DNA from: Leekyejoonella antrihumi
GTDB taxonomy: Bacteria; Actinomycetota; Actinomycetes; Actinomycetales; Dermatophilaceae
Assembly (NCBI RefSeq): GCF_007845645.1
Contig: NZ_VCQV01000007.1
Coordinates: 104,864 to 168,863 of the forward strand
Length of the DNA: 64,000 nt
Reading direction: 5' to 3'
Shown here one piece after another: positions 34,884 to 43,862 of this stretch (positions are counted from its first letter, which is position 1; every line of letters begins with the position of its first letter). The notes below the pieces were generated by a model that saw nothing but the letters and a program-made list of their open reading frames with translations, did not search any database and was not told where the DNA came from. Made by a program: the position numbers and the translations under genes.

Positions 34884-37439
34884 GTGATCGGATCCGAACC
34901 GGCAGACGTCCTCGCGGCCTACCGCGAGCGCCTCCGTGACATCCCTTCGGTGCCCGGTGGTGGCGCCGGGGCGCCGGTCGATGAGCTGGTGCACACCTCG
35001 GTGTCGACCGCCGGGGCGGCGCTTGCCGGCGCGATCGGCACCCTGGGTTCAGTCGGCCTACGGTCCCGCGAGGCCGTCGTGCGCCGGTTCGTCGAGGACG
35101 ATGGGGTCACCTACGGCACCACGAGCGGCCACCTGCGCGGGCGCAGGTGGCAGCTGGACCCACTTCCCGTGGTGATGGCGGGCGGTGAGTGGGCCGCGCT
35201 GTCCGCCGGACTGGTGCAGCGCGCGGAGCTGTTGGATCGGATCCTGGCCGACATCTACGGGGAACGCCGCCTCATCCAGGACGGCATCGTGCCGGGTGAG
35301 GTCGTGTTCGGCCACGCCGGGTTCGTGCCGCAGACCGATGGCACATTGGCCGGCGACGGCCATCACCTGGTGCTTCCCTCGACCGATCTGGCGAGGATGT
35401 CGGACGGTTCCTGGACGGTGATCGGCGACCGGGCCCAGGCGCCGTCCGGAGCCGGTTATGCGATGGCCGATCGGCGTCTGATCGCGCGTGCCCTCCCGCG
35501 TCTCTACCGCACCTGCGCACTTGCGCGGCTGCGCGTCTTCTTCGATGAGGTCGGTATGACGCTCGCGGACCTGGGCGCGCCCGAGGACGGGCTGGGGCGG
35601 GTGGTGCTGCTGTCGCCGGGGCCAGGGAGCGAGACGGCGTTCGACCAGGCGTTCACGGCGTCACTGCTCGGCATACCGCTGGTGCAGGCCGAGGACCTGG
35701 TCAGCCACGACGGACGAATCTGGCTGCGTGGCACCGGCCGCGAGGAGCGGGTCGACGTCATGCTGCGCAGGGTCGATGCGGAGTGGTCGGACCCGTTGGA
35801 GCTGCGGTCCGACTCGCAGCTGGGTGTGCCCGGACTGATCGAGGCAGTGCGTTCCGGAGCGGTGCGGGTGGTCAACCCGCTCGGCGCCGGGGTGCTGGAG
35901 AACCCGGGCCTGCTGCCCTACCTCCCGGCGGCCTGCCGGGCACTGCTCGGTGAGGAGCTGCGCCTGCCCGGGCCGCGCACCTGGTGGTGCGGCGATCGAG
36001 CCTCGGCCAGAGAGGCGGTCGAGCGGATCGGCGACCTGGTGATCAAGCCGCTCAGTGCCGGCCCCGAGCACGTGACGCGATTCGGTTGGCAGCTCTCGGC
36101 GCCCGAGCTGCGCGAGGCGCGCGCCCAGATCGACGCCCAGCCCTGGGCGTGGGCCCTGCAGGAGCCGGTGGCGATGTCGACGGTGCCCGTCGTGAGCGGT
36201 GCCGCGTTGGTGCCTCGACGCTTCGTGCTGCGGACCTTCGGCGTGTCGGTGCAGGGGGAGTACCGCTTCATGCCCGGCGGTCTCGGCCGGGTGTCCGACG
36301 ACGCCGGTAGCCAGCTGGTCAGCAGCAGCCTCGGCGCGCGGGCCAAGGACGTCTGGGTCGAGTCGTCGGCGACCGTCGCGCCGGCGGCGGTGCGAGCGCT
36401 GCGACCGATCTCGATGGCGCCCGGTCACGCCGCGGTCGGCCGTGGTCTGGCGCCACGGGTGGCGGACGACCTGTTCTGGCTCGGGCGATATGCCGAGCGT
36501 GCCGAGTCGTTGTCCAGGCTGCTGCTGGTGGTCGACGAGCTGCTGGGCGACTACCTCGGGCGGCCGGAGTCCCCGGGATCGGTCGTCATGCGGGCGATGG
36601 TGCAGGCCGCGGCCGGCACCACGGGTCGGCGAGCGCCGGAGGACTTCGACCCCACGGCCGTCACCCGGATGCTGCGACAGCTCGTGCTCGAGGAGGGGAC
36701 GCCGGGCACGCTGGCCTTTGCGGTGGCGCATCTGGTGCAGGACGCACAGGCCGCCCGGGACCTGCTGTCGGTCGACACCTGGATGGTGTTGAGCCGCCTG
36801 GAGCGGGCCTTCGAGCCGGGGGACGACCCGGATGCGCCGCTGCAGCCGGCGCTGGACCAGGTGCTCGAGTCGCTGCTCGCCCTCAGCGGGTTGGGCGCCG
36901 AGAACATGGTGCATGACCCGACCTGGGCGTTCCTGGATGCCGGCCGCCGCGTCGAGCGGACCCTGCAGACGGTTGCTCTCCTGCGCAGGACCATCTGCGA
37001 GGAACGATCACCGATCATCGACGGGCAGGTCACCGAGGCGGTGCTGCGAGTGGGCGACAGCCTGATCACCCACCATCGCCGGCTTGCCGCCGGTCAAGGT
37101 CCCGCATCGCCGGTGCGTTCGGCGCTCGATCTGCTGCTGCTGGATGTCGCCAACCCGCGGTCGGTCGCCTACCAGCTCGATCTGCTGAGCGCCGCCCTCG
37201 GGCGGGTGCCGGGAGAGCCCCTGACGACGGCCGTAGAGCGGGTGCAGGACCGCCTGCTGCCGAGCGATCTGGACCACCTGTGCGCCGACGGTCGCGCCGG
37301 TCTGCGCGCCCTGCTGGCCGATGTGGACGAGCAGGTGCGTGGCATCGCGACCCTGGTCGCCCGCACCCACTTCGTGCGACCGGCACCACACCGCAGCATG
37401 TATGGGGGAGACCTCACCGTGGGTGGCGGGGCGCGATGA
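34884..37439 (+). CDS. Circularly permuted ATP-grasp plus alpha-E domain protein
   Basis: An 851-residue protein. The N-terminal ~450 residues are a circularly permuted ATP-grasp type 2 domain (formerly DUF404/DUF407; GRRWQLDPLPVVMAGGEWA, FRP-type HAGFVPQTDG, HLVLPSTDLAR). The C-terminal ~300 residues are an all-helical alpha-E domain (formerly DUF403; GRGLAPRVADDLFWLGRYAERA). Such pairs occur with transglutaminase-like peptidases and proteasome-type proteins in amide-bond or peptide-synthesis operons; here the transglutaminase follows with an ATGA overlap. I chose GTG 34884, 7 nt after TAGGGT; GTG 34875 is an alternative. The function is unknown in detail. Confidence 0.85.
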   Translation: MIGSEPADVLAAYRERLRDIPSVPGGGAGAPVDELVHTSVSTAGAALAGAIGTLGSVGLRSREAVVRRFVEDDGVTYGTTSGHLRGRRWQLDPLPVVMAGGEWAALSAGLVQRAELLDRILADIYGERRLIQDGIVPGEVVFGHAGFVPQTDGTLAGDGHHLVLPSTDLARMSDGSWTVIGDRAQAPSGAGYAMADRRLIARALPRLYRTCALARLRVFFDEVGMTLADLGAPEDGLGRVVLLSPGPGSETAFDQAFTASLLGIPLVQAEDLVSHDGRIWLRGTGREERVDVMLRRVDAEWSDPLELRSDSQLGVPGLIEAVRSGAVRVVNPLGAGVLENPGLLPYLPAACRALLGEELRLPGPRTWWCGDRASAREAVERIGDLVIKPLSAGPEHVTRFGWQLSAPELREARAQIDAQPWAWALQEPVAMSTVPVVSGAALVPRRFVLRTFGVSVQGEYRFMPGGLGRVSDDAGSQLVSSSLGARAKDVWVESSATVAPAAVRALRPISMAPGHAAVGRGLAPRVADDLFWLGRYAERAESLSRLLLVVDELLGDYLGRPESPGSVVMRAMVQAAAGTTGRRAPEDFDPTAVTRMLRQLVLEEGTPGTLAFAVAHLVQDAQAARDLLSVDTWMVLSRLERAFEPGDDPDAPLQPALDQVLESLLALSGLGAENMVHDPTWAFLDAGRRVERTLQTVALLRRTICEERSPIIDGQVTEAVLRVGDSLITHHRRLAAGQGPASPVRSALDLLLLDVANPRSVAYQLDLLSAALGRVPGEPLTTAVERVQDRLLPSDLDHLCADGRAGLRALLADVDEQVRGIATLVARTHFVRPAPHRSMYGGDLTVGGGAR

Positions 37440-38398
37440 CGAACGACGACCTGCACTCCCGACGCATCTACGACGTGCACCACCGCACCGAGTACAGCTA
37501 CGCGGAGTACGTCACCGCGTCGTATGGGCGGGCCTGTCTGCGGCCGCGGGACACGCCGCACCAGCAGGCGTATTCGAGTCGGATCGAGATCGTTCCGGCG
37601 GCGGGCACCCTGACCGAGCATGTCGATCTCTTCGGCAACTTCAGTCACTACTTCGAGGTGCGCACCCGGCACACCGAGCTGAAGGTCCACAAGAGCAGCA
37701 CCGTGCAGGTCGAGTGGCCGCGAGTCGACGTGGACGGACTGAACCGCTGGACGGTCGGCTCAGCCGTCGAGGAGCTGCGGCGGGACGACGCGATCGACCG
37801 CGTCACCGGATCGCTCTACCGGCTGCCCTCCAGCCTGGTCGAGATCGCCGCGCCGGTGCGGGCCTATGCCGAGAAGGTTCTGGTGCCACGCCGTCCCCTC
37901 GGTGAGGCGCTCGAGGCCCTCACTCACAGCATCCATGACGAGATCGCCTACGAGCAGGGTGCGACCACGGTGACCACGACCCTCGCCGAGGTCCTGGAAG
38001 CGCGCGCCGGAGTGTGCCAGGACTTTGCCCATCTCGCCGCCGGATGCCTGCGGCATGTCGGGTTCCCGGCGCGCTACGTCAGCGGATACCTCGAGACCTC
38101 ACCCCCCGCCGGCCAGCCGAAGCTCGAGGGTTCGGACGCCAGCCACGCGTGGTGCTCGGTGGTGGTCCCGGGTGGTGAGTGGGTCGACCTGGATCCGACC
38201 AACGACCACTTCGCGGACTCGCGCTACATCGTCACGGCCTGGGGACGCGACTTCCGCGACGTGTCGCCGATGAAGGGGGTCATCTTCACCGAGAGCGGCA
38301 GCAGCACCCTGCATGTGGCGGTCGACGTGGTGCGACGCGCCGATCACGAACTGCCGGCGCGAGCCGCCGCGGCCGGTGACTCCGCCGATGGGTCATGA
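37436..38398 (+). CDS. Transglutaminase-like protein
   Basis: A 320-residue protein of the bacterial transglutaminase-like family. An N-terminal beta-sandwich part (HHRTEYSYAEYVTASYG) precedes the papain-like core. Its catalytic Cys is in RAGVCQDFAH, the His in SHAWCSVVV and the Asp in WVDLDPTND. It overlaps the ATP-grasp/alpha-E gene by 4 nt, which is the standard pairing of these families. Such enzymes may make, break or protect isopeptide bonds. Confidence 0.92.
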   Translation: MTNDDLHSRRIYDVHHRTEYSYAEYVTASYGRACLRPRDTPHQQAYSSRIEIVPAAGTLTEHVDLFGNFSHYFEVRTRHTELKVHKSSTVQVEWPRVDVDGLNRWTVGSAVEELRRDDAIDRVTGSLYRLPSSLVEIAAPVRAYAEKVLVPRRPLGEALEALTHSIHDEIAYEQGATTVTTTLAEVLEARAGVCQDFAHLAAGCLRHVGFPARYVSGYLETSPPAGQPKLEGSDASHAWCSVVVPGGEWVDLDPTNDHFADSRYIVTAWGRDFRDVSPMKGVIFTESGSSTLHVAVDVVRRADHELPARAAAAGDSADGS

Positions 38399-38453
38399 TG
38401 GGCTGGATGGGTGGTCCGTGTCCGCCACCCACGCGACCCGGGAGGAGAAACCC

Positions 38454-38477
38454 ATGCTGAAGGACCTCGGTCGGTGA
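38454..38477 (+). other. Possible 7-codon leader peptide before the uracil-DNA glycosylase
   Basis: GGAGGAG (38441-38447) is the strongest ribosome site nearby, and the first ATG after it (38454) encodes only MLKDLGR and a TGA. That TGA overlaps the GTG 38474 start of the glycosylase gene (GTGA). The arrangement suggests a short translated leader coupled to the downstream gene, or a frame error in the start region. Confidence 0.4.
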
Positions 38478-39304
38478 CCTCGCCGAGCACCAACCCGCAC
38501 CCGGTGACCGGGCAGGAGTTTGCCTCACCGGTGCCGCCAGGCACCGGCTGGCCCGGAGACCCGGCCGATGCGACCACTCCGGTTGCGCACACCGCTGCGC
38601 AGGTCCGCAGCCTGGCGCGGACGGCAGACGACGTCGATCAGCTGGACGCGCGAATCTCGGTGTGCCGAGCGTGTCCTCGCCTGGTCAAGTGGCGGGAGGA
38701 CGTCGCGAGGACCGGCCGACGCGCATCCTTTGCGGACCAGCCCTACTGGGGCAGACCGGGGCCCGGAGTCGGCGAGCCGAATGCACCCGTGCTGGTCGTC
38801 GGCCTGGCGCCTGCCGCCAACGGCACGAACCGCACGGGTCGGATGTTCACGGGGGACCGGGCGGGGGACTGGCTGTATGCCGCTCTGCACCGCGCCGGCT
38901 ACGCCAACCAGCCGACCTCGGTCGCGAGTGGCGACGGACTCGAGCTGCGCGGCATACGCATTGTGGCGACGGTGCGGTGCGCGCCGCCCGCGAACAAGCC
39001 GACCACCCTCGAGCGGGACACCTGTGGGCCCTGGCTGGACCGTGACCTGCAGCTCGCGGAGCCGACGCTGCGGTCAATCCTGGCGCTGGGCTCGCTGGCG
39101 TGGAACGCCACGATCACGGCCGCGCGACGGATCGGCTGGCAGGTGCCGCGGCCCAAGCCGAAGTTCGGTCACGGCGCCACCGCGACCCTGCTGGCCGGTG
39201 ACCGGCCGGTGCAGCTGTTCGGCAGTTATCACGTGAGCCAGCAGAACACGTTTACCGGCAAGCTCACCGAGTCGATGCTCGACGATGTGATTCGACGGCT
39301 CTGA
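38474..39304 (+). CDS. Family 5 uracil-DNA glycosylase (UdgB)
   Basis: A 276-residue iron-sulfur uracil-DNA glycosylase. Cys ligands are seen in [10 protein letters not shown] and CAPPANKPT plus later DTCGPW. The core has [19 protein letters not shown] (family motif A) and the C-terminal motif [12 protein letters not shown]. UdgB removes uracil and hypoxanthine from DNA. The start is GTG 38474, coupled to the short leader. The N-terminal ~60 residues are an extra Pro/Thr-rich arm. Confidence 0.9.
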   Translation: MTSPSTNPHPVTGQEFASPVPPGTGWPGDPADATTPVAHTAAQVRSLARTADDVDQLDARISVCRACPRLVKWREDVARTGRRASFADQPYWGRPGPGVGEPNAPVLVVGLAPAANGTNRTGRMFTGDRAGDWLYAALHRAGYANQPTSVASGDGLELRGIRIVATVRCAPPANKPTTLERDTCGPWLDRDLQLAEPTLRSILALGSLAWNATITAARRIGWQVPRPKPKFGHGATATLLAGDRPVQLFGSYHVSQQNTFTGKLTESMLDDVIRRL

Positions 39305-39306
39305 GG

Positions 39307-39324
39307 GTTACGCCGGGCGCGAAC
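39307..39324 (+). promoter_or_regulatory. Candidate ClgR-type operator
   Basis: GTTACGC-CGGGC-GCGAAC reads as GTT(A)CGC / GCGAAC half-sites with a five-base centre, similar in layout to the GTTCGC...GCG operators described for ClgR in Streptomyces and Corynebacterium. It lies about 50 bp before the clgR-like ATG, so autoregulation is likely. The match is imperfect. Confidence 0.4.
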
Positions 39325-39374
39325 AGGTGTGCCATTCGGTCGTACTGGACGCTCGGGCGTGCCTACGATCCGGT

Positions 39375-39701
39375 ATGGACCATTCGACTCCGCTGCTCCG
39401 TGACGTGTTCGGCCGGTTGCTGCGGCGGGCCCGAAACGCCCAGGGCCGCACCCTGGCCGACGTGGCGGCGCAGGCCGGTGTCTCGATGCCCTACCTGTCG
39501 GAGATCGAACGCGGCCGCAAGGAGGCCTCCTCCGAGGTGCTGGAGGCGGTATGCCGTGCGCTCGGCTCGAGCACGACGGAGCTGGTCGGCGCGGCGCACC
39601 GGGAGCTGGCCACGGTGACCCCGCTGCATGCGGTGCGGTCGCTGCCCCGCCCGGCGCGGACGCTCGCGCGGGCGACCGATGCCCGTCTGCTTGCGGCATA
39701 A
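39375..39701 (+). CDS. XRE-family regulator, ClgR/PopR-like
   Basis: A 108-residue helix-turn-helix regulator with the ClgR/PopR core [40 protein letters not shown] and AVCRALG. ClgR activates clp and lon genes in Actinobacteria; its paralogue PopR controls clpP3P4. The last residues are RLLAA: the Ala-Ala end of ClgR and PopR is known to make them ClpP substrates. Two clpP genes lie next to it, convergent, with stop codons directly abutting at 39701/39702. Either name may fit. The ATG has TACGAT 5 nt upstream. Confidence 0.85.
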   Translation: MDHSTPLLRDVFGRLLRRARNAQGRTLADVAAQAGVSMPYLSEIERGRKEASSEVLEAVCRALGSSTTELVGAAHRELATVTPLHAVRSLPRPARTLARATDARLLAA

Positions 39702-40307
39702 CTACCCCGGAAGGACCTGGTCTGCGCGCTCGATCACCTCGTCGGCAAGCCCGAACCGGACGGCCTGGGTCGCCGTGAGGACGTTGTCCCGGTCCGTGTC
39801 CTGGCGCAGCTGCTCGGTCGAGCGGCCGGTGTGCCGGCTCAGAACCTCCTCGACCTGTGCTCGCACGCGCATCAGCTCCTCGGCCTGCAAGGAGAGGTCG
39901 GAGATGGTGCCCTGCCCGCCGCCGGCCGGCTGGTGCAGCAGGACCCGGGAGTGCCGCAGCACGAATCGCCGGCCCGGCGTGCCGGCAGCGAGCAGGATCG
40001 CGGCGGCCGACGCGGCCTGCCCGAGGCAGTACGTCGCCACCGCCGGCCGCACGAACTGCATCGTGTCGTAGATCGCCATCAAGGACGTGAACGAGCCGCC
40101 GGGGGAGTTGATGTAGAGGGAGATCTCCCGGTCGGCGCTCGTGTCCGACAGGTGCAGCAGCTGGGCCATGACGACGTTGGCGACACCATCGTCGATCTCG
40201 GTGCCGACGAAGATGATTCGCTCCTGCAACAGTCGACTGTAGATGTCGAAGGTGCGTTCACCGGATGGGGTGCGCTCGATGACGTAGGGGATCGGGTAGC
40301 CGCTCAT
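39702..40307 (-). CDS. clpP: ATP-dependent Clp protease proteolytic subunit (second of pair)
   Basis: A 201-residue ClpP. The catalytic triad is Ser100 (GQAASAAA), His125 ([11 protein letters not shown]) and Asp174 (DTDRDN). The start ATG 40307 overlaps the upstream clpP stop by 4 nt. No clpX or tig is nearby, so this pair is probably the accessory one (like clpP3P4 of Streptomyces) rather than the housekeeping operon. It is in hetero-tetradecameric rings with its partner. Confidence 0.95.
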   Translation of the reverse strand: MSGYPIPYVIERTPSGERTFDIYSRLLQERIIFVGTEIDDGVANVVMAQLLHLSDTSADREISLYINSPGGSFTSLMAIYDTMQFVRPAVATYCLGQAASAAAILLAAGTPGRRFVLRHSRVLLHQPAGGGQGTISDLSLQAEELMRVRAQVEEVLSRHTGRSTEQLRQDTDRDNVLTATQAVRFGLADEVIERADQVLPG

Positions 40308-40921
40308 CCCAGGCCCACCTTCCGGGTCGTCCCCGCCGGTCGGACGTCCTCGAGTGAGCTGACCACGTGATCGACGATCCCGTAGCTCATCGCCTCGGTC
40401 GCGTCGAACCACCGGTCTCGGTCACTGTCCGCGGTGATCCGTGCGACGGTCTGACCGGTGTGTTGGGCGAGCAGCTCGCTCATCCGCACCTTGAGGACGC
40501 GCAGGTTGCCCGCCTGCCGTTCGACGTCGGCCGCGGTCCCCTGGATCCCGGCGGAGCCCTGGTGCATGAGGATGCGGGTGTTGGGGAGGGCGAATCGCTT
40601 GCCCGCGGTGCCTGCGGTCAGCAGGAACTGCCCCATACTCGCGGCAAGGCCCATCGCGAGGGTGCTCACGTCATTCGGGATGAGGCGCATGGTGTCGTAG
40701 ATCGCGAGCCCGGCTGTGACCGAGCCGCCGGGAGAGTTGATGTAGAGGCTGATGTCGGCGCGGGGATCGCGTGCGGACAGGAGTAACAGCTGCGCGGTGA
40801 TCCGGCCGGCGACCATGTCGTCGACCTCAGTGCCGAGCACGACGATTCGTTGATGCAGCAGCTCCATGGCCAGGTGGTCATCGAGCAGGGGAAAGGTGGG
40901 CCGGCTTGTCTCCGAAGTCAT
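40304..40921 (-). CDS. clpP: ATP-dependent Clp protease proteolytic subunit (first of pair)
   Basis: A 205-residue ClpP with Ser95 ([10 protein letters not shown]), His120 ([10 protein letters not shown]) and Asp169 (SDRDRWF). The 'HQGSAG' loop replaces the usual HQPSGG, and the N-terminus is short and lacks a clear propeptide, as in the divergent member of actinobacterial ClpP pairs. I used ATG 40921; an ATG further upstream (MARSAGD) is possible. It is followed by the second clpP and opposed by the ClgR/PopR-like gene. Confidence 0.93.
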   Translation of the reverse strand: MTSETSRPTFPLLDDHLAMELLHQRIVVLGTEVDDMVAGRITAQLLLLSARDPRADISLYINSPGGSVTAGLAIYDTMRLIPNDVSTLAMGLAASMGQFLLTAGTAGKRFALPNTRILMHQGSAGIQGTAADVERQAGNLRVLKVRMSELLAQHTGQTVARITADSDRDRWFDATEAMSYGIVDHVVSSLEDVRPAGTTRKVGLG

Positions 40922-41025
40922 GTGTCCAGCCTGCGTGTCGCCGGCCGATCGCGCCATCAAACTCTGCTCTGGGCAGATCCGAGCCCGACGGGGATAACTG
41001 GCGCAATCGCGGGTAGTAGCAAGGT

Positions 41026-41586
41026 ATGAGTACTGCACCGAGCTACAACGACCTGTTCGTCACGATCACCGGCCAGCACGGGCATCTGCGCGCCCTGCTG
41101 GAGGAGGTCGCCCATCTGAAGGGGCAGCAGCGCCTCGATGCCCTGGATCTGGTGCGAGCGCACCTCGCGGCGCATGAGGCGATGGAGCAGGGTTGGATCC
41201 ATCCGATGGCCGCTGCACGTCTGGCCGATGGTGAGGGACATCCTGGAGATGTCGACAACCGCCTCATCGAGGAGCGCGACGCCGGGATCGTGCTTGACCG
41301 GCTCCGGGACCTGCCCGTCGACTCTCCCTTGTTCGATGTGCAGTACGCGCTCTTTCAGGAGTCCGTGGTTCACCACGCCAAGGACGAGGAGGATCGCGAG
41401 CTACCCCTGCTCGGGACGCATCGCGAGCTGGAGGACCGCATCACGCAGGCTCTGCGCGTGGCGGCCCACGTCGGCGAGGTCGGTGACGGCATTCTGCAGG
41501 CCGCATCAAACCAACCCTTCGTGCGGTCCGTCAGCGAGGCTCGCCATGAGCTGGAGCGGTTGGTGGTCGCCTCCGTCGCCCAGTGA
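41026..41586 (+). CDS. Hemerythrin HHE domain protein
   Basis: A 186-residue four-helix protein with hemerythrin-like ligands: His in ITGQHGHLRALLEE, HLAAHEAMEQ and ESVVHHAKDEEDRELPLL. It likely holds a di-iron centre sensing or handling oxygen, NO or iron, or serving in stress. The ATG follows GGGTAGTAGCAAGGT. It is divergent from the clpP pair and upstream of a stress sigma factor. Confidence 0.88.
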   Translation: MSTAPSYNDLFVTITGQHGHLRALLEEVAHLKGQQRLDALDLVRAHLAAHEAMEQGWIHPMAAARLADGEGHPGDVDNRLIEERDAGIVLDRLRDLPVDSPLFDVQYALFQESVVHHAKDEEDRELPLLGTHRELEDRITQALRVAAHVGEVGDGILQAASNQPFVRSVSEARHELERLVVASVAQ

Positions 41587-41712
41587 CTGTTGTGGCCTGC
41601 CCCCGGAGACGTCACCGCGTTGTCCGGGTGCCGGGACTATCGTTGTGCGGAGGAACACAGGTCAGCTCAAGAAGTGTGGCTGGCATGGAACCGTCCGTCT
41701 GTCTGGAGAGCC

Positions 41713-42549
41713 ATGTCCTTTGTTGGCTACGGCAAACCGAGTCGATCGGGGCGCGACACCTGGTCGCAGGAGCTGCTTGCGCGTGCCCAGCAGGAGACCG
41801 ACCGGGGCCGGGCCGAACGGCTGCGTCAGCGGGTGGTTCTGGAGAATCAGGCCCTTGCGACCGGGGTCGCCCGCCAGTTCGATCACAAGGGCATCGAGCA
41901 CGAGGACCTCGTGCAGGTCGCCCTGGTCGGTCTCGTAGAGGCTGTGCGCCGGTACCGCCCGAGTGCGGGTCACGGGTTCACGGCATTCGCAGTGCCCACC
42001 ATCAACGGCGAGCTCAAACATCACTTCCGGGACCACGGCTGGGCTGTGCGGCCGCCGCGGGCGCTGCAGGAGCTGCATGGTCGAGTTCGGAGGGTAGGAG
42101 CGGACCTGGAGCAGACACTGCACCATTCGCCGACCGATGGTGAGATCGCCGAGTTTCTCGAGGTGTCCAGGGAGTCCGTGTGGCAGGCCCGGATGGTGGA
42201 CGGCCAGTACCGCGCGGCGTCCCTGGACGCACCGATGCAGGGTGCTGCTGAGCCGTCGCTCGGGGAGACGATTGCTGACGTGCACGGCGATCCGTATGAC
42301 CGACTCGTTGCCCGCATTTCGCTTCGGACCGCACTGGAAAGGTTGGAGCGACGCGAGCGAGTCGTGCTCCGACTTCGCTTTGTGGACAACTTGACCCAGC
42401 AACAGATCGGTCGTCGTGTCGGTGTCAGCCAGGTGCAGGTCTCACGTCTTCTGCGCGATGTCTACGGCGAGCTGCGGGTCACGATCGAGGATCGAGAGCA
42501 TTGCAGCGACTACGCTCCGGCGGTCAGTGGTTGCGCAGTGCCTCGATGA
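41713..42549 (+). CDS. SigB/SigF/SigG-type RNA polymerase sigma factor
   Basis: A 278-residue sigma-70 family factor of the general-stress group. Region 2 has LATGVARQFDHKGIEHEDLV and GLVEAVRRYRPSAGHGFTAFA; regions 3 and 4 follow (HHSPTDGEIAEFLEVSRESV, LRTALERLERRERVVLRLRF and QQIGRRVGVSQVQVSRLLR). No anti-sigma gene is adjacent. The ATG 41713 follows GGAGAG. The 3' end overlaps the convergent DUF7218-like gene by 26 nt. Confidence 0.92.
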   Translation: MSFVGYGKPSRSGRDTWSQELLARAQQETDRGRAERLRQRVVLENQALATGVARQFDHKGIEHEDLVQVALVGLVEAVRRYRPSAGHGFTAFAVPTINGELKHHFRDHGWAVRPPRALQELHGRVRRVGADLEQTLHHSPTDGEIAEFLEVSRESVWQARMVDGQYRAASLDAPMQGAAEPSLGETIADVHGDPYDRLVARISLRTALERLERRERVVLRLRFVDNLTQQQIGRRVGVSQVQVSRLLRDVYGELRVTIEDREHCSDYAPAVSGCAVPR

Positions 42550-42793
42550 GCTCGTCCTTGGTCATGTCGGACCGGCCGTCGATGTCTATCTCCTGAGCCC
42601 GATTGCGCAGTTCGTCGACGGTCCAGTCCTCGTAGCTGCCATGCGAGCCACCCTTCGATCCGACGTGCGACCGGGAGGTGTTGCTCGCCGCGTTCGCAAT
42701 GCGAGCGGACTTCTCCTTGCTGTTGCCTTCGTCTCGGAGCTTCTCGTACAGCTCGTCGTCCTTGATGGATGGTCCAGGCTCACGTTCTGGCAT
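42524..42793 (-). CDS. DUF7218 / Rho N-terminal-like protein
   Basis: An 89-residue charged protein, with a polar N-terminal half (MPEREPGPSIKDDELYEKL, NSKEKSARIANAASN) and a C-terminal SAP/Rho-N-like motif (WTVDELRNRAQEIDIDGRS, MTKDELIEALRNH). The ribosome site AAGGAG precedes the ATG. Relatives are found as small stress or nucleic-acid-binding proteins. It overlaps the end of the sigma factor gene. Confidence 0.82.
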   Translation of the reverse strand: MPEREPGPSIKDDELYEKLRDEGNSKEKSARIANAASNTSRSHVGSKGGSHGSYEDWTVDELRNRAQEIDIDGRSDMTKDELIEALRNH

Positions 42794-42825
42794 GACGATC
42801 TCCTTTTCAGTCGGTGTTCGTCTCG

Positions 42826-43296
42826 TTAGGCTCTGCCCGACCGCGTCATCACGTAGGCGTCGACCAGCAGGGTCAGGACCGGCCGGCCCGCACCATTGGT
42901 CAGCTCGGCCGAGGTTGTGACCAGGGCACGTTCGCGCGCGTCCGGCACAACGCCTTCGACACGCACCGTGCCGGTGAGGGTGTCCTCTGCGCGGACCGGG
43001 CGGAGGAACTTGGCCTCTCGGAAGGAGCGTCCGGCAATCACCTGCCAGTTCTGGAAGACCGCGAGCACCGCCAGCCGCTGATAGATCGAGAGGGTGTGCA
43101 GGCCGCTGGCGATGAGGCCGCCGAAGTGACCCTCCGTGGCGACATCTTCGTCGAGGTGGAAGATCTGCGGATCCCACTGGTGCGCGAAGCCCAGCAGGTC
43201 TTCGCGTGTGACGAGATACGAACCGAGCTGGAAGGTGTCGCCGATCCGGAGATCGTCGGCATAGACGGCGGGATCGTCGGACCGGGGCTGCTGCAT
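42826..43296 (-). CDS. MaoC-like dehydratase / thioesterase-fold protein
   Basis: A 156-residue single hot-dog domain. The MaoC hydratase signature is seen as LLGFAHQWDPQIFHLDEDVA (Asp/His site) followed by GLIASGLHTLSIYQRL. It likely hydrates an enoyl-CoA thioester. The start is ATG 43296 (MQQPRSDD); ATG 43314 adds six residues. The gene is 32 nt upstream of the DUF7218-like gene and could be co-transcribed with it. Confidence 0.85.
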   Translation of the reverse strand: MQQPRSDDPAVYADDLRIGDTFQLGSYLVTREDLLGFAHQWDPQIFHLDEDVATEGHFGGLIASGLHTLSIYQRLAVLAVFQNWQVIAGRSFREAKFLRPVRAEDTLTGTVRVEGVVPDARERALVTTSAELTNGAGRPVLTLLVDAYVMTRSGRA

Positions 43297-43333
43297 CACA
43301 CCTGGATAGCGCATTACCCCTGCCGATGGCAAC

Positions 43334-43585
43334 ATGTGCGAAACCCGTCGAGCAGTCGGCAAAACACGGGCGGCAGTGGCGGCCGAGCTCACTCACCGCT
43401 TCGAGCAGGACGGTCTTCCGACGAATGAGACGGTCGATGCCCGCGTTGCCGAGGTATTGGTCAACCCCGATCGTGGCGGGCTGGCAGTCATGACTGACGA
43501 AGGGACGCTCCTGCACGGCGAGGCCGACGTGAAGGGTGGCAAGCCGGCCCATCGAGACCCGGAGCGCGGGCCCTTCTACTCCTGA
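43334..43585 (+). CDS. Small protein of unknown function
   Basis: An 83-residue reading frame with GC-biased codons (MCETRRAVGKTRAAVAAE... AVMTDEGTLLHGEADVKG... PFYS). It is divergent from MaoC. No motif or family is recognisable. It may be a real small gene or a fortuitous open frame. Confidence 0.4.
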   Translation: MCETRRAVGKTRAAVAAELTHRFEQDGLPTNETVDARVAEVLVNPDRGGLAVMTDEGTLLHGEADVKGGKPAHRDPERGPFYS

Positions 43586-43610
43586 CCCGTGCAGCGCAGG
43601 CCCGGCGTCG

Positions 43611-43811
43611 TCAGGACGCCTGGCTGACGCTTCCGCCATGCGGCTGACCCGGCTCCCGCAGCCAGGCAATGGCCTCCGAGAGGTGCAGAGCCGCCTGACT
43701 GTATCGTTCCGCCGTGGTGGCGTTCAGGTCCTTCGGCTTGGACTGGATCGCATTCGTGCACACCACTAGTGCGTCAAGCAGCGCGGTCTGCGCTTCCTCC
43801 GGTGTTGCCAT
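43611..43811 (-). CDS. Small helical protein of unknown function
   Basis: A 66-residue protein starting at ATG 43811 with AGGAGG just upstream. The frame is open further to 43853, but the ribosome site selects 43811. It looks helical (EEAQTALLDALVVCTNAIQ, RYSQAALHLSEAIAWLREP). The function is unknown. It lies downstream of, and is probably transcribed with, the homocysteine methyltransferase gene. Confidence 0.6.
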   Translation of the reverse strand: MATPEEAQTALLDALVVCTNAIQSKPKDLNATTAERYSQAALHLSEAIAWLREPGQPHGGSVSQAS

Positions 43812-43862
43812 CTGTGCCTCCTGGTATCCGGTGCGGGGGTTCGCCCAGACCACGATATGGCC

